Positions 15,872-24,234 of a DNA stretch of 64,000 nt are shown here, piece after piece (position 1 is the first letter of the stretch; each line of letters opens with the position of its first letter). The stretch covers positions 1 to 64,000 of the forward strand of contig NZ_AP025171.1 in the NCBI RefSeq assembly GCF_003402535.2, read 5' to 3'. The notes beneath the pieces are model-generated. The model had not been told where the DNA came from and ran no database searches. It saw only the letters and a program-made list of their open reading frames with translations. A program made the position numbers and the translations under genes. Source of the stretch: Cupriavidus sp. P-10. GTDB taxonomy: Bacteria > Pseudomonadota > Gammaproteobacteria > Burkholderiales > Burkholderiaceae.

Positions 15872-18133
15872 TCAGGCGCGCTTGGCGGGTTTGGCTAGCT
15901 TGGCTAGCTTGGCGGGCTTGGCGCTGTACTCGCCGAGGTAACGGTACTTGCCGAAGTAGTAATGCGCCCGGTACCAGCGGCCCTCGATGCGCAGCCCGTT
16001 GAGCAGTACGCCCTTGACTTCCGCTCCGCTCTGCAGGAGCGCTCGCTGCGACGCCTGCAGCTCGCTCACCGTGGTCTTTTCCGCGAGCGCGACGAGGAAG
16101 ACCGCGGCCGCCTTGCTGGCCAGGATGCCGGCGTCGGTTGCGGCGAGGATCGGCGGGGTGTCGATCATGACCAGGTCGTAGCGCATCGTGAGCGTGTTGA
16201 TCAGGTTCTCCATCGCCGGGCTGAGCAGGACGTCCGCCGCATGCGGCGGCTCGCTGCCGGTCGAGATAAAGTCCAGGCCGGGCGCAACTTCCCTTTGCAC
16301 GACCTGCTCGAATGGCGCCCCCAGCAGCAGTTCGGTGAGCCCCGGCGTGCGCCGGGCGCCAAAGCGGCGATGCAGTGATCCGCGCCGCAGGTCGGCATCG
16401 ATCAGCACCACGCGCTTGCCGCTGGCGGCGATCGCCGAGAAGTTGGCGCAGATAAAGGACTTGCCGACACCCGGCGCCGGCCCGGTGATGACCACGGTGC
16501 GGTTCTTGTTGCCGGCCAGGGCGAACTGCAGCGCGGTGCGGAAGCTGCGCAGCGTCTCCACGGCAGGATCATCCGGCTGCCGGCGAACCAGCAGCCCGTC
16601 GCCGTTGGGGACCTCCTGCGAATGTGCTTCCTCCGGGGTGAAGGGGATCGTGGTGTAGACCACCATGCCCGTGCGCCGCTCGATCTCGTCGGCGTCCGCC
16701 ACGCCGCCGTTGAAGGCATGGCGCAGGACGACCGCCGCCAGGCCGGCGAGCAGGCCGAGCACGACCGCCAGCGTGGAAATCACCTCGCGGTTCGGGCGGA
16801 TCGGGCTGATCGGCACTTCCGCCGCGTCAACCAGGCGCGAGGTGCCTACCTTGCTGGCCTTCATCAGCCTCAGCTGCTGCATGTCGTTCAGCAGCGACTG
16901 GAGCATCTCGGTGCTGACCTTCACGTCGCGCATCAGGCGCAGTACGTTCTGCTCGACGTCAGGCAGCTTCTGGATGCGGCCAGTCAGGCCGTTGATCTGT
17001 GCGTTGACGCTGGCGATCTGGCCGTCGATCAGCGAGATGATCGGATGGTTTGGCGTAAAGCGGGCGTCCAGTTCCTGCCGCTTCTGGCGAAGCTCCTGCA
17101 CCTTGGTCTGGAGCTGCACCGACTGGTTCAGCATCAGTTTCGATTCCTCGGTCAGGTCAACGGTGCCGCGCTGGTTGCGCATCGCGTTGTAACGGGTCTC
17201 CGAGGTTTCAACCTGCTGCTTGAGCTGCGGCAGCTGCTGCTCCAGGAAGGCCAGCGACTTCTCTGCTTCGGCGGCCTTGCGCAGCAGGTTCTGCTCGACA
17301 TAGGCATTGCCGATCTCGTTGAGCGTGGCCGCCACCATTGCCGGGTTGCTACCTTCCAGCGAGATGCCGATCACGCCGCTTTGCCGGCCGCGTTCGGTGA
17401 TCACCAGCCTGCTCTGCAAGCTCGAGATCGCGGTGCTGCGCGGCACGCGGCGCAGGTCGAACCTGGCGCCGCTGTTCCCGTCGAGCTCCCTGACCAGCAG
17501 GCGCACGGGACCGGCCGGCGTGGCGATCGCGAGGGGCGCGCCGACCTTGCCGGTGCCCTTGACGCCCTCGCCGAACGACACCGTGTAGCCACCGTTGCCG
17601 GTCGCCGTCAGCAGGATCTTGCTGCCCTCCATCGATGCAGGCACATCCAGTTGCTGCACGGCAATGGCTTCACGCCCCCAGGCATAGCCACCCCATCCGA
17701 ACAGGCCCGGCTTGGACAGTTCCGCGTTGAAGTTCGCAATGGTCGATCCGATCACCGGGAAATAGCGCGGCTGCGCCTCGATATCGAGATTCAGGGCAGC
17801 GATGGCCTTGCCCACCACCATCCGCGAACGCAGCAGCTCCATTTCCGCCGAAGCGGCCGGCTTGATGTCCAGCCCCGGCGATATCGACGTGGACAGCTTG
17901 CTGGCGTTGTTCAGCGGACTGTTGCTCTCTTCCACCTGGACCACGACGTCGGAGCGGTAGACCGGCGAGGCGACCATCGCGTAGAGCAGGCCCAGCGCGA
18001 CGATGACGATGGCGGTGCCGAGGAACGTCCAGCGGTAGCGGACCAGGATGTCGACGTACGAGGTCAGGTCGATGGCTTTTTCGCGCTCGACGCTTTCCTC
18101 GATGGCATCGTCCCGTTTGCTTATCGTTCTCAT
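15872..18133 (-). CDS. wzc: Wzc-type polysaccharide co-polymerase and tyrosine autokinase
   Basis: The 753-residue protein has membrane segments at about 36-58 and near 455, a long periplasmic Wzz-like region with coiled coils, and a cytoplasmic BY-kinase. The kinase has Walker A (GVGKS, near 552), A' (VVLIDADLRRG, near 578) and B (LVMIDTPP, near 655). The tail is a proper tyrosine cluster (WYRAHYYFGKYRYLGEY) followed by an Ala-Lys-Leu/Pro repeat. It controls EPS chain length and export with Wza, and is dephosphorylated by Wzb. The ATG at 18133 has an AGGGAGG site and overlaps the end of wzb by four bases. Confidence 0.95.
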   Translation of the reverse strand: MRTISKRDDAIEESVEREKAIDLTSYVDILVRYRWTFLGTAIVIVALGLLYAMVASPVYRSDVVVQVEESNSPLNNASKLSTSISPGLDIKPAASAEMELLRSRMVVGKAIAALNLDIEAQPRYFPVIGSTIANFNAELSKPGLFGWGGYAWGREAIAVQQLDVPASMEGSKILLTATGNGGYTVSFGEGVKGTGKVGAPLAIATPAGPVRLLVRELDGNSGARFDLRRVPRSTAISSLQSRLVITERGRQSGVIGISLEGSNPAMVAATLNEIGNAYVEQNLLRKAAEAEKSLAFLEQQLPQLKQQVETSETRYNAMRNQRGTVDLTEESKLMLNQSVQLQTKVQELRQKRQELDARFTPNHPIISLIDGQIASVNAQINGLTGRIQKLPDVEQNVLRLMRDVKVSTEMLQSLLNDMQQLRLMKASKVGTSRLVDAAEVPISPIRPNREVISTLAVVLGLLAGLAAVVLRHAFNGGVADADEIERRTGMVVYTTIPFTPEEAHSQEVPNGDGLLVRRQPDDPAVETLRSFRTALQFALAGNKNRTVVITGPAPGVGKSFICANFSAIAASGKRVVLIDADLRRGSLHRRFGARRTPGLTELLLGAPFEQVVQREVAPGLDFISTGSEPPHAADVLLSPAMENLINTLTMRYDLVMIDTPPILAATDAGILASKAAAVFLVALAEKTTVSELQASQRALLQSGAEVKGVLLNGLRIEGRWYRAHYYFGKYRYLGEYSAKPAKLAKLAKPAKRA
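15880..15925 (-). repeat. 9-nt tandem repeat at the 3' end of wzc
   Basis: Units related to CTTGGCGGG/CTTGGCTAG (plus-strand reading) are repeated about five times. They encode the Lys/Ala/Leu/Pro tail after the tyrosine cluster, in frame. Confidence 0.75.
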
Positions 18134-18603
18134 GTCGCCTCCCTGTGGCATTCAGTCGCTGCAACCGGGTACTCCTTTTCCAGTTGCGACGACCATGACG
18201 AGATTCCCTGCTTGATCAATTCCAGGACGATGCTGAACATCTGCTGCGAGCAGCCGTACGGGTCGGGTACGTCAAGATCGAGGCCTTCGCAAAGCCTGAA
18301 CGTCTTGCCGCGCGACTGTGGGAAGCGCTCCTCCAGCGTTTCGCGCTGGAGGCTCTCCATGACCAGTACCAGGTCCGCGGATTCCACCAGAGCTTTGTTC
18401 ACGGCCTGGGCGCGGTGTCCGGCAAGGCTGCAGCCTTCGTTGGCCAGCAAGCGCACGACGCGCGGATCGGCCGAGGCGCCGACTGGCGGCGCGAGCCCGG
18501 CCGAAGTCACCCGGCAATCGGGCAGGGCGCGGTTGAGCAGCACGGCCGCCATCGGGCTGCGGCAGACATTGCCGAGGCAGACGACGAGGATGGTTCTGGG
18601 CAT
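18130..18603 (-). CDS. wzb: Low-molecular-weight protein-tyrosine phosphatase
   Basis: The N terminus holds the signature CLGNVCRSP (CX5R; Cys9, Arg15), and the acid-loop aspartate is in VPDPYG near residue 120, as in Wzb/Etp phosphatases that dephosphorylate Wzc. The length is 157 residues from the ATG at 18603. A GTG at 18618, directly after the wza stop, is an in-frame alternative that adds five residues. It sits between wza and wzc with overlaps or tight spacing, so the three are one operon. Confidence 0.93.
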   Translation of the reverse strand: MPRTILVVCLGNVCRSPMAAVLLNRALPDCRVTSAGLAPPVGASADPRVVRLLANEGCSLAGHRAQAVNKALVESADLVLVMESLQRETLEERFPQSRGKTFRLCEGLDLDVPDPYGCSQQMFSIVLELIKQGISSWSSQLEKEYPVAATECHREAT

Positions 18604-18618
18604 ACCTGTATCACTCAC

Positions 18619-19785
18619 TTATTTGATCCCTGATGCCGTGCCGATCAGCGACGTGGACGGCAGCAGCAGGTTCATCACGCGACTCCAGCGAACCAGGTCG
18701 CGGGCGTCGACATAGACCACATCCTTCGGCTCCAGGTCGAAGCCCTCGGCGATGGCCAGCGCGGCCGGCGAAGTGCCGTCCAGATGGAACACCTTGGGTT
18801 CGCCGTTCGCCTCCTTGCGGATGACGAAGATCTGCTCCGCGTTGGCTGTGCCGGGATTGACGCCGCCTGCGTCACCCAGCGCCTCGTTCAGTGTCATGCG
18901 GCCATTGCGCATCAGCAGCGACGACGGCTTTGCCACTTCGCCAGTCACGAAGATCTTGTTGTCCTCGCGCTGCTCCACGCGCACGATGTCGCCGGAGCGC
19001 AGCATGATGCGCGCCGGATCGACGCCCTTGGTCAGCAGGGCCGGGATGTTGACGTACCAGCTGCGTTCGCCGCGCGTGACCCGTATGCGGCTGTTGTCGC
19101 CGGTCAGGTTCAGCACGCCGCCGGCGCGATTGAGCGCTTCAACCAGCGTCATCGGCGCATCGTCGATGGCGAGCATGCCGGGCGTGCGCACTTCGCCGTC
19201 GACGTAGACGCGCTGGCTGCGGAAGCCCAGCACGCGCACCGTCATCTGCGGATCGCGCACCACCCGGGACAGGACGCGGGCCATCTCGTTGCGCACCTCG
19301 TTGGCGGTCTTGCCGGAAACCTTCATGACGCCGGCATAGGGAAACTGGATGTCTCCCTGCGGGCTCACCACGTAGCCGGGCAGGTTGGAGCCGCCACTTG
19401 ACTGCGGGATCTCGAGGCTGGCGGCGGGGCTGTAGGTCTGGGTCGGGAAGACCAGTTCCGGGTGGTCCCAGACCACCACGGAAATAATGTCGCCCGGGCC
19501 GATCCGGTACGGCTGCGCCTTGGCGAACAGCTCTTCGACGCGTTCGTTGGCGGGCTTGCTCTTGCTGCGCAGCTCGCGCACGAGATCAAGCGTGATCGGT
19601 GTCACGCTAGGCATTGCGTCGGGCCCGACCGCCTTGACCGGTGCCTTGCTGTCGAAAACCATGCCGGGAGAGGCGGCGCATGCCGACAGCAGCGCAGCGC
19701 TCAAGAGGGACAGCATCAACGCCGCAGGACCGCGGCGCTTGGCCTGGTCGGGACGCTGGGTATTGCAACTGCAGATTGATCTCAC
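18619..19785 (-). CDS. wza: Outer-membrane polysaccharide export lipoprotein (Wza family)
   Basis: The 388-residue lipoprotein has a lipobox LLSAC near residue 36, then a Poly_export domain (YRIGPGDIISVVVWDHPEL, near 90) and SLBB-type repeats (VYVDGEVRTPGML; IFVTGEVAKPSSL). It forms the outer-membrane exit channel for the EPS. A GTG start at 19785 is chosen because a GAGGAG ribosome site lies directly upstream and it yields a normal lipoprotein leader. The open frame extends 50 codons further upstream without signs of coding. It is the first gene of wza-wzb-wzc, divergent from wzx. Confidence 0.93.
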   Translation of the reverse strand: MRSICSCNTQRPDQAKRRGPAALMLSLLSAALLSACAASPGMVFDSKAPVKAVGPDAMPSVTPITLDLVRELRSKSKPANERVEELFAKAQPYRIGPGDIISVVVWDHPELVFPTQTYSPAASLEIPQSSGGSNLPGYVVSPQGDIQFPYAGVMKVSGKTANEVRNEMARVLSRVVRDPQMTVRVLGFRSQRVYVDGEVRTPGMLAIDDAPMTLVEALNRAGGVLNLTGDNSRIRVTRGERSWYVNIPALLTKGVDPARIMLRSGDIVRVEQREDNKIFVTGEVAKPSSLLMRNGRMTLNEALGDAGGVNPGTANAEQIFVIRKEANGEPKVFHLDGTSPAALAIAEGFDLEPKDVVYVDARDLVRWSRVMNLLLPSTSLIGTASGIK

Positions 19786-20429
19786 GACGATCTCCTCGCG
19801 AAGCGGGCAGGCACCCAAGCCGATACTGCACCCACGATGCGCTGATCGTAGGAACGGTGGCTGAAAAGCTCGGTGCGCTGACACACATTGCTTTCGAGCG
19901 GAGATACCCCAACACTGCCGGAGCGAAGGCAGCACGGCGCGGACCGCGACCCATCTCCTCCATCAGGAGGAGATGGGCCATCTGGACGATGCCGCTGCCA
20001 GGGCAAGGCTGTAATCTGCGGAAACATACCGCCGGTACGGCAACATGTCTGGTCAGCGAGTCGAGCATAGGCAATGACTCGGAAAACCGACATGACAGGA
20101 TGCGCTGCAGTGTGCGGGGGACAACAATGAGCGCGGCGGCGGCGCTGCCAGAATGCTTAGAATCGGTGCAAACAATCGGGCGACGGCGCAATGCGCAACC
20201 GGGGGGTTGGGCATTCAGAGCCAGAGGCGCATCAGCGCGCCTTGTGCAGGACACGTGGCCAAGGACAACAAGGCTTGCACTGCAGGCCCGCGCAACGACG
20301 CCTGATTGATTTCTTACTTACATAAGGGGTTCCAACGAAGACCGGCTGGACCGGCAGGCCGAGAGGTTGTTTCACCCAACGGCACTGCAGGCGACGACTC
20401 TACCGATCTTCTTTCCGGAGAAACCTGGC
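19786..20429. other. Divergent wza/wzx control region
   Basis: This 644-base stretch between the leftward wza operon and the rightward wzx-wzy pair has no supported gene. It must carry both promoters, and it contains a 28-bp perfect stem-loop at 19950-19977. Short open frames on both strands look non-coding. Confidence 0.6.
19950..19977. promoter_or_regulatory. Perfect 12-bp stem-loop in the wza/wzx region
   Basis: CCCATCTCCTCC, loop ATCA, then GGAGGAGATGGG. It lies 165 bases upstream of the wza start and about 450 upstream of wzx. There is no T-run, so it is more likely a leader hairpin, an antitermination or attenuation element, or a dimeric repressor site than a terminator. Confidence 0.5.
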
Positions 20430-21686
20430 ATGCGTATGCAGATCGCCCGCAATGTGCTCTGGCTGGTGCTGGAGCGGGGCCTTCAAGTAGTGTTCGGCAT
20501 CGTCAGCGTGGCCTTGATCGCGCGCGCCGTCGGTCCCGAGGGCTTTGCGGAGTTCCAGTACGCGCAGTCACTGGTGCTGATCGCCTCGGCGTTCGCGCTT
20601 ATCTGCGGCAACGAAGTGGTCATCCCGCGCCTGGTCGCCGACCAGGCGCCAGCCGCGCAGCACAGGCTGCTGGCCCATGTGTTCGGCTTGCGCGAGCTGG
20701 CCGCGGTGGTGGGCTACGTGCTGCTCGTACTGGTCGTGGCAATGACGGAAGAGGACCAGGTCATTGTCGTGATCGTCATCATCGTCGGCATCCCCATGCT
20801 GTTCCGCGAACCGTTCGGCGCGGTCCGCTCATGGCTGCAGGCGCGTACCGACAGCCGCCCCGGCGTGATCTTCGGCATGGTCGGCCTTGCCTTCCGGATG
20901 CTTGCGGTTGGAGCGCTCTACCTGGCAGGCACGAAATCTGCCCCGGACTATGCCTGGGTGGTCGCCGTGGAGTCCCTGTTGTTTGCCGTGCTGCTTGCCC
21001 GCTATTACCGCAAGCGCAGCCCCCGCGTCGCGGTGCAGTTCGACTGGTCGCTGGCCCGGACACTGCTGCGTGACGGCACGGTCTTCTGGATGGGCATGAT
21101 GCTGATGCTCTGCGCGAAGCGCATCGATCAGCTGCTGCTCAAGCCGCATATCTCTCTCTACGAGCTGGGCGGTTACGCGGCCTGCATGCAGGTCCTGGAC
21201 AACTTCATGATGCTCAGCGCGATCGTCGCGAGCTCGGTGGCGCCGTTGATGATCTACGCGCAACCGAACCTGGCGCTGGTACGGCGCAACGTGATGTATG
21301 TTGCGGCCGGCATGATCGCGATGGGGGCGGTGGGGGGCGCGGTGCTGGCCTACTGCGCGCCCTGGATCATCGAGCTGATCTACGGCTCCCACTATGACGC
21401 TGCCGCAAGCCTGCTGCGGCTCTCCGCGATGGCATCCGGGCTGGTGTTCGCAGATGCGGCGCTGTCGCTGCTGGTGATCTATCTGCGCAAGCCGAACTGG
21501 CTGGTGGAGAAATGGCTCCTGGTGCTGTCCACCATGGTCGTGGTGGACCTCATCGCCATCCCGACCTACGGTGCCCAGGGCGCCGTCTATGGCTATATCG
21601 CGGGCAACGCGGTGGCTGTCCTTGCCGGCATCGGATTCTTCCTGCGGTCCCGCGAGCCGGTCGCCGTGGAGCAGGCGGCCGCGTGA
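20430..21686 (+). CDS. wzx: Wzx-type polysaccharide flippase
   Basis: The 418-residue polytopic protein has about 12 predicted membrane segments and the MOP/PST-type opening MQIARNVLWLVLERGLQ, followed by VALIARAVGPEGFAEFQYAQSL. It would flip undecaprenyl-linked EPS repeat units across the inner membrane. The ATG at 20430 has a CGGAG ribosome site; the frame is open to 20367. The wzy candidate follows 47 bases downstream. The assignment to the flippase family is good; substrate specificity is unknown. Confidence 0.88.
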   Translation: MRMQIARNVLWLVLERGLQVVFGIVSVALIARAVGPEGFAEFQYAQSLVLIASAFALICGNEVVIPRLVADQAPAAQHRLLAHVFGLRELAAVVGYVLLVLVVAMTEEDQVIVVIVIIVGIPMLFREPFGAVRSWLQARTDSRPGVIFGMVGLAFRMLAVGALYLAGTKSAPDYAWVVAVESLLFAVLLARYYRKRSPRVAVQFDWSLARTLLRDGTVFWMGMMLMLCAKRIDQLLLKPHISLYELGGYAACMQVLDNFMMLSAIVASSVAPLMIYAQPNLALVRRNVMYVAAGMIAMGAVGGAVLAYCAPWIIELIYGSHYDAAASLLRLSAMASGLVFADAALSLLVIYLRKPNWLVEKWLLVLSTMVVVDLIAIPTYGAQGAVYGYIAGNAVAVLAGIGFFLRSREPVAVEQAAA

Positions 21687-21733
21687 GCGCGGCACGCCTG
21701 TAGTGGCCAACACTCTCGCTTGGGGCTTCGACC

Positions 21734-22915
21734 ATGGAATATGCATCTTCCGCGTGGCATGTAATCAGCGCGACACTCGTACTGCTGATAGGCGTGCAAG
21801 TGACGCTGAGCGTGGGCCGCAAGTTCGGCACCCGGCCGAAATGGGCGCTGTTGCTCTATGCCTGGCACACGATCTTCTGCATCGTCTACGCGAAGCTGGT
21901 GATGGAGACCGGCGGCGACGCAGCGGACTACTTCGAGGCTTCGCTGTTGCCGTCACCGGAGTTTTCGATCGGCACGCGCGCCGTGACCTACTTCACGCAT
22001 ATCTTCTCGAACTACCTCGACTTCTCGTACCTTGGGGTGTTTTTTGTCTTCAATATCTTCGGGACGATCGGCCTGCTGGCCTTCGACGCGGTGCTGCGCA
22101 CGGTGACCCGCGGCCGGAGCCGGTTCCTGCGGGGCCTGGCCATGGTGATCGTGCTGTTGCCCTCGGTCAGCTTCTGGACCGCCGCCCTTGGCAAGGATTC
22201 GGTTGCCTTCATGGCAACCAGCCTTGCGCTGTGGGCAAGCTTGTCCATGCCGCGCCGCAGCTGGCTCATGATCATCGCCATCACCTGCATGTTCCTGGTG
22301 CGGCCACACATCGCGGCGGTGATGATCCTGTCGCTCACGGGCGCGATGGTGATTTCGGCGAAGATGCCGTGGAAGTGGCGGGTCGCGCTGGTCAGCGTGG
22401 CGTTGGTCGCAACCGCGGCCATCGTGCCGTTCACCATGCAGTACGCGGGCCTGGGCGAGGCGAAGGACGCCGCCACCATCGAGGCGTATGTCGAGACGCG
22501 CCAGGGCTACAACCAGCAGGGCGGGGGCGGTATCGACATCGCCAGCATGTCGCTGCCGATGCAGCTCTTCACCTATGTCTTCCGGCCTTTGCCGCACGAG
22601 GCGAACGGCATCTTCGGCCTGGCGGCGTCGCTGGACAACGTGGTGCTGCTGCTGCTCGCCGTGCGTGGCGTGTGGGGCATGATCCACCGCCGGGGCAGCC
22701 ACGTGGTGCTGAAGAACCGCGCGTTTCTCTGGATCTACTGCATCGGCGCCTGGCTGATCCTGGCGCCGATGACCGCGAACCTGGGCATCTCGGTGCGGCA
22801 GAAGTGGATGTTCGTGCCGATGCTGGTCTGCCTGCTGTTCTGCAGTATCAGGGAGAGGCGGGTCAGCCGCCGCGCGCCGGCGGCAGATTACCAGCCGCTG
22901 AATACCAGCCGCTAA
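21734..22915 (+). CDS. Polytopic membrane protein, candidate Wzy polymerase
   Basis: The 393-residue protein has about 10 hydrophobic segments and a hydrophilic loop at about 245-285 (VETRQGYNQQGGGG...). It resembles EpsG/Wzy-like polymerases in topology: SFWTAALGKDSVAFMATSLALW followed by RPHIAAVM is a pattern seen in such proteins. It follows wzx directly and no other Wzy candidate exists in the window, which supports the role. Wzy proteins share little sequence, so this is inference. The last residues run into a repeat that continues past the stop. Confidence 0.65.
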   Translation: MEYASSAWHVISATLVLLIGVQVTLSVGRKFGTRPKWALLLYAWHTIFCIVYAKLVMETGGDAADYFEASLLPSPEFSIGTRAVTYFTHIFSNYLDFSYLGVFFVFNIFGTIGLLAFDAVLRTVTRGRSRFLRGLAMVIVLLPSVSFWTAALGKDSVAFMATSLALWASLSMPRRSWLMIIAITCMFLVRPHIAAVMILSLTGAMVISAKMPWKWRVALVSVALVATAAIVPFTMQYAGLGEAKDAATIEAYVETRQGYNQQGGGGIDIASMSLPMQLFTYVFRPLPHEANGIFGLAASLDNVVLLLLAVRGVWGMIHRRGSHVVLKNRAFLWIYCIGAWLILAPMTANLGISVRQKWMFVPMLVCLLFCSIRERRVSRRAPAADYQPLNTSR

Positions 22916-23017
22916 ATACCAGCCGCTGATTTGCTGATTTCCAGCCGCTGACCACCTGCCACTGATTCCAGCCACTGACTACCAGCCACTGACTACCAGC
23001 CACTGACTACCAGCCGC
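22887..23017 (+). repeat. ACCAGCCRCTGA tandem repeat across the wzy 3' end
   Basis: About eight imperfect copies of a 13-14 base unit (TACCAGCCGCTGA / TACCAGCCACTGAC) run from the last codons of the wzy candidate through its stop into the gap before the convergent acyltransferase. The last three units (ACTACCAGCCACTG) are nearly identical. The unit length varies and there are no spacers, so it is not a CRISPR array. Confidence 0.8.
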
Positions 23018-23056
23018 CAGGCCCGCCGGCGGCTGTGCAACGCTCCGTCCCGCAAA

Positions 23057-24139
23057 TCAGGTGCGGGCCAACTGCCTGGCCTGCAGCGCCTTCCCGTTGA
23101 TCCGACGATTGATATAGGCGCGCATCGGCTTCTCGATGACGAGATGAAGCAGGATGGCGAGGCTGACGGTCAGCGCCAACAGCAACATCGCCTGCACTCC
23201 CCCTGGCAGGGTGGCCACGCCCATCGCCCGGCCGCGCACGAATTCGAACAGGTATTGGGGAATGCGTTGCACGATGTAGAGGCAGTAGGAGATCTCACCG
23301 AGGAACACCAGGCCGCGCAGCGAAAACAGGCGGGTCAGTACATCCTTCTCGTAGGAGAGGAAGAACACCAGCCCGGCGGCGCCGGCCACGAACAGGACAT
23401 CCAGGCCCAGTTCGACGCCGAGCACGCAGACGCCTATTGCCAGCAAGCCGCCGGCGGCCAGGCCATGATGGCCAGGCAGCGCTTCGCGCAGCCGGCAGAG
23501 CAGGACCCCCAGCAGGAACTCGGGAACCAGCCGCGCCACGCCGCCGCTCAGCGACAGATGCTCGGGAGAGGTGACTTCCACCACCGCCAGCGCCGCCAGG
23601 GCGATGCCGCTGGCCAGCAGGATGCGGGTCCTGTTCAGCCGTGGCGCTACCAGGAGGAACAACGGGAAGAACACATAGGCGAACCACTCGGCACTGACTG
23701 ACCAGCCGACGTCATTCCATCCGCTCTCGCCCGCGTAGCGCCACGCGCCCAGCATCAGCATTTCCCGCAGGAAGTTGGACACGGTATAGCCGCCTGCGCC
23801 TACGCTGTGCGTGTGCAGCAGCAGATCCCGGGCGATCACGGCGAAGGCGAAGGAGAGCAGGCAGACAAGGTAGACCGGGTAGATGCGGGCGATTCGCGCC
23901 ACGATGAACCGCTTCCACGAAATCGACTTGCCCGGCGCCGGATCGTAGTTGTAGGCGAGGATGAAGCCGCTGAGGATAAAGAAGCCGTCGACGCCGAGGT
24001 AGCCGTGGTCGAACCAGGTGCTGGTGAAGCCGATGTTGAAGAAGGTGCCTTCCGCTCCGTAGACATGGAACCAGTGCCTGCACAGCACCCATAAGGCCAG
24101 GAACAGCCGCAGGCTCGTAAGAGGTTTGAATTGTTGCAT
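23057..24139 (-). CDS. Acyltransferase 3 family membrane protein (EPS O-acyltransferase)
   Basis: The 360-residue polytopic protein shows the acyltransferase-3 marks: LRLFLALWVLCRHWFHVYG at the N terminus with the key His, GYLGVDGFFILSGFILAYNY, and a C-terminal VIEKP. About ten membrane segments are present. Enzymes of this family O-acetylate or otherwise acylate exported polysaccharides using cytoplasmic acyl-CoA. It converges with the wzy candidate and follows the FAD enzyme on the same strand. Confidence 0.9.
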   Translation of the reverse strand: MQQFKPLTSLRLFLALWVLCRHWFHVYGAEGTFFNIGFTSTWFDHGYLGVDGFFILSGFILAYNYDPAPGKSISWKRFIVARIARIYPVYLVCLLSFAFAVIARDLLLHTHSVGAGGYTVSNFLREMLMLGAWRYAGESGWNDVGWSVSAEWFAYVFFPLFLLVAPRLNRTRILLASGIALAALAVVEVTSPEHLSLSGGVARLVPEFLLGVLLCRLREALPGHHGLAAGGLLAIGVCVLGVELGLDVLFVAGAAGLVFFLSYEKDVLTRLFSLRGLVFLGEISYCLYIVQRIPQYLFEFVRGRAMGVATLPGGVQAMLLLALTVSLAILLHLVIEKPMRAYINRRINGKALQARQLART

Positions 24140-24167
24140 TGCAGGGCTCTGTGCTCTCGATGCCAGG

Positions 24168-24198
24168 GCCGCGGCACCCGGATCGCGGGTGCCGCGGC
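24168..24198. other. Strong stem-loop between the FAD enzyme and acyltransferase genes
   Basis: GCCGCGGCACCC and GGGTGCCGCGGC form a perfect 12-bp stem with a seven-base loop in the 95-base gap. There is no T-run. It may be an intercistronic hairpin that limits read-through or protects the upstream message. Confidence 0.5.
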
Positions 24199-24234
24199 AT
24201 CGGCCATGGCAGGCTTGCAGGGGCCCGGCCTGTC

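Noticed and set aside
22887-23017. Possible CRISPR-like array
   Set aside because: The repeat units are 13-14 bases, directly abutting and imperfect, with no unique spacers and no cas genes.
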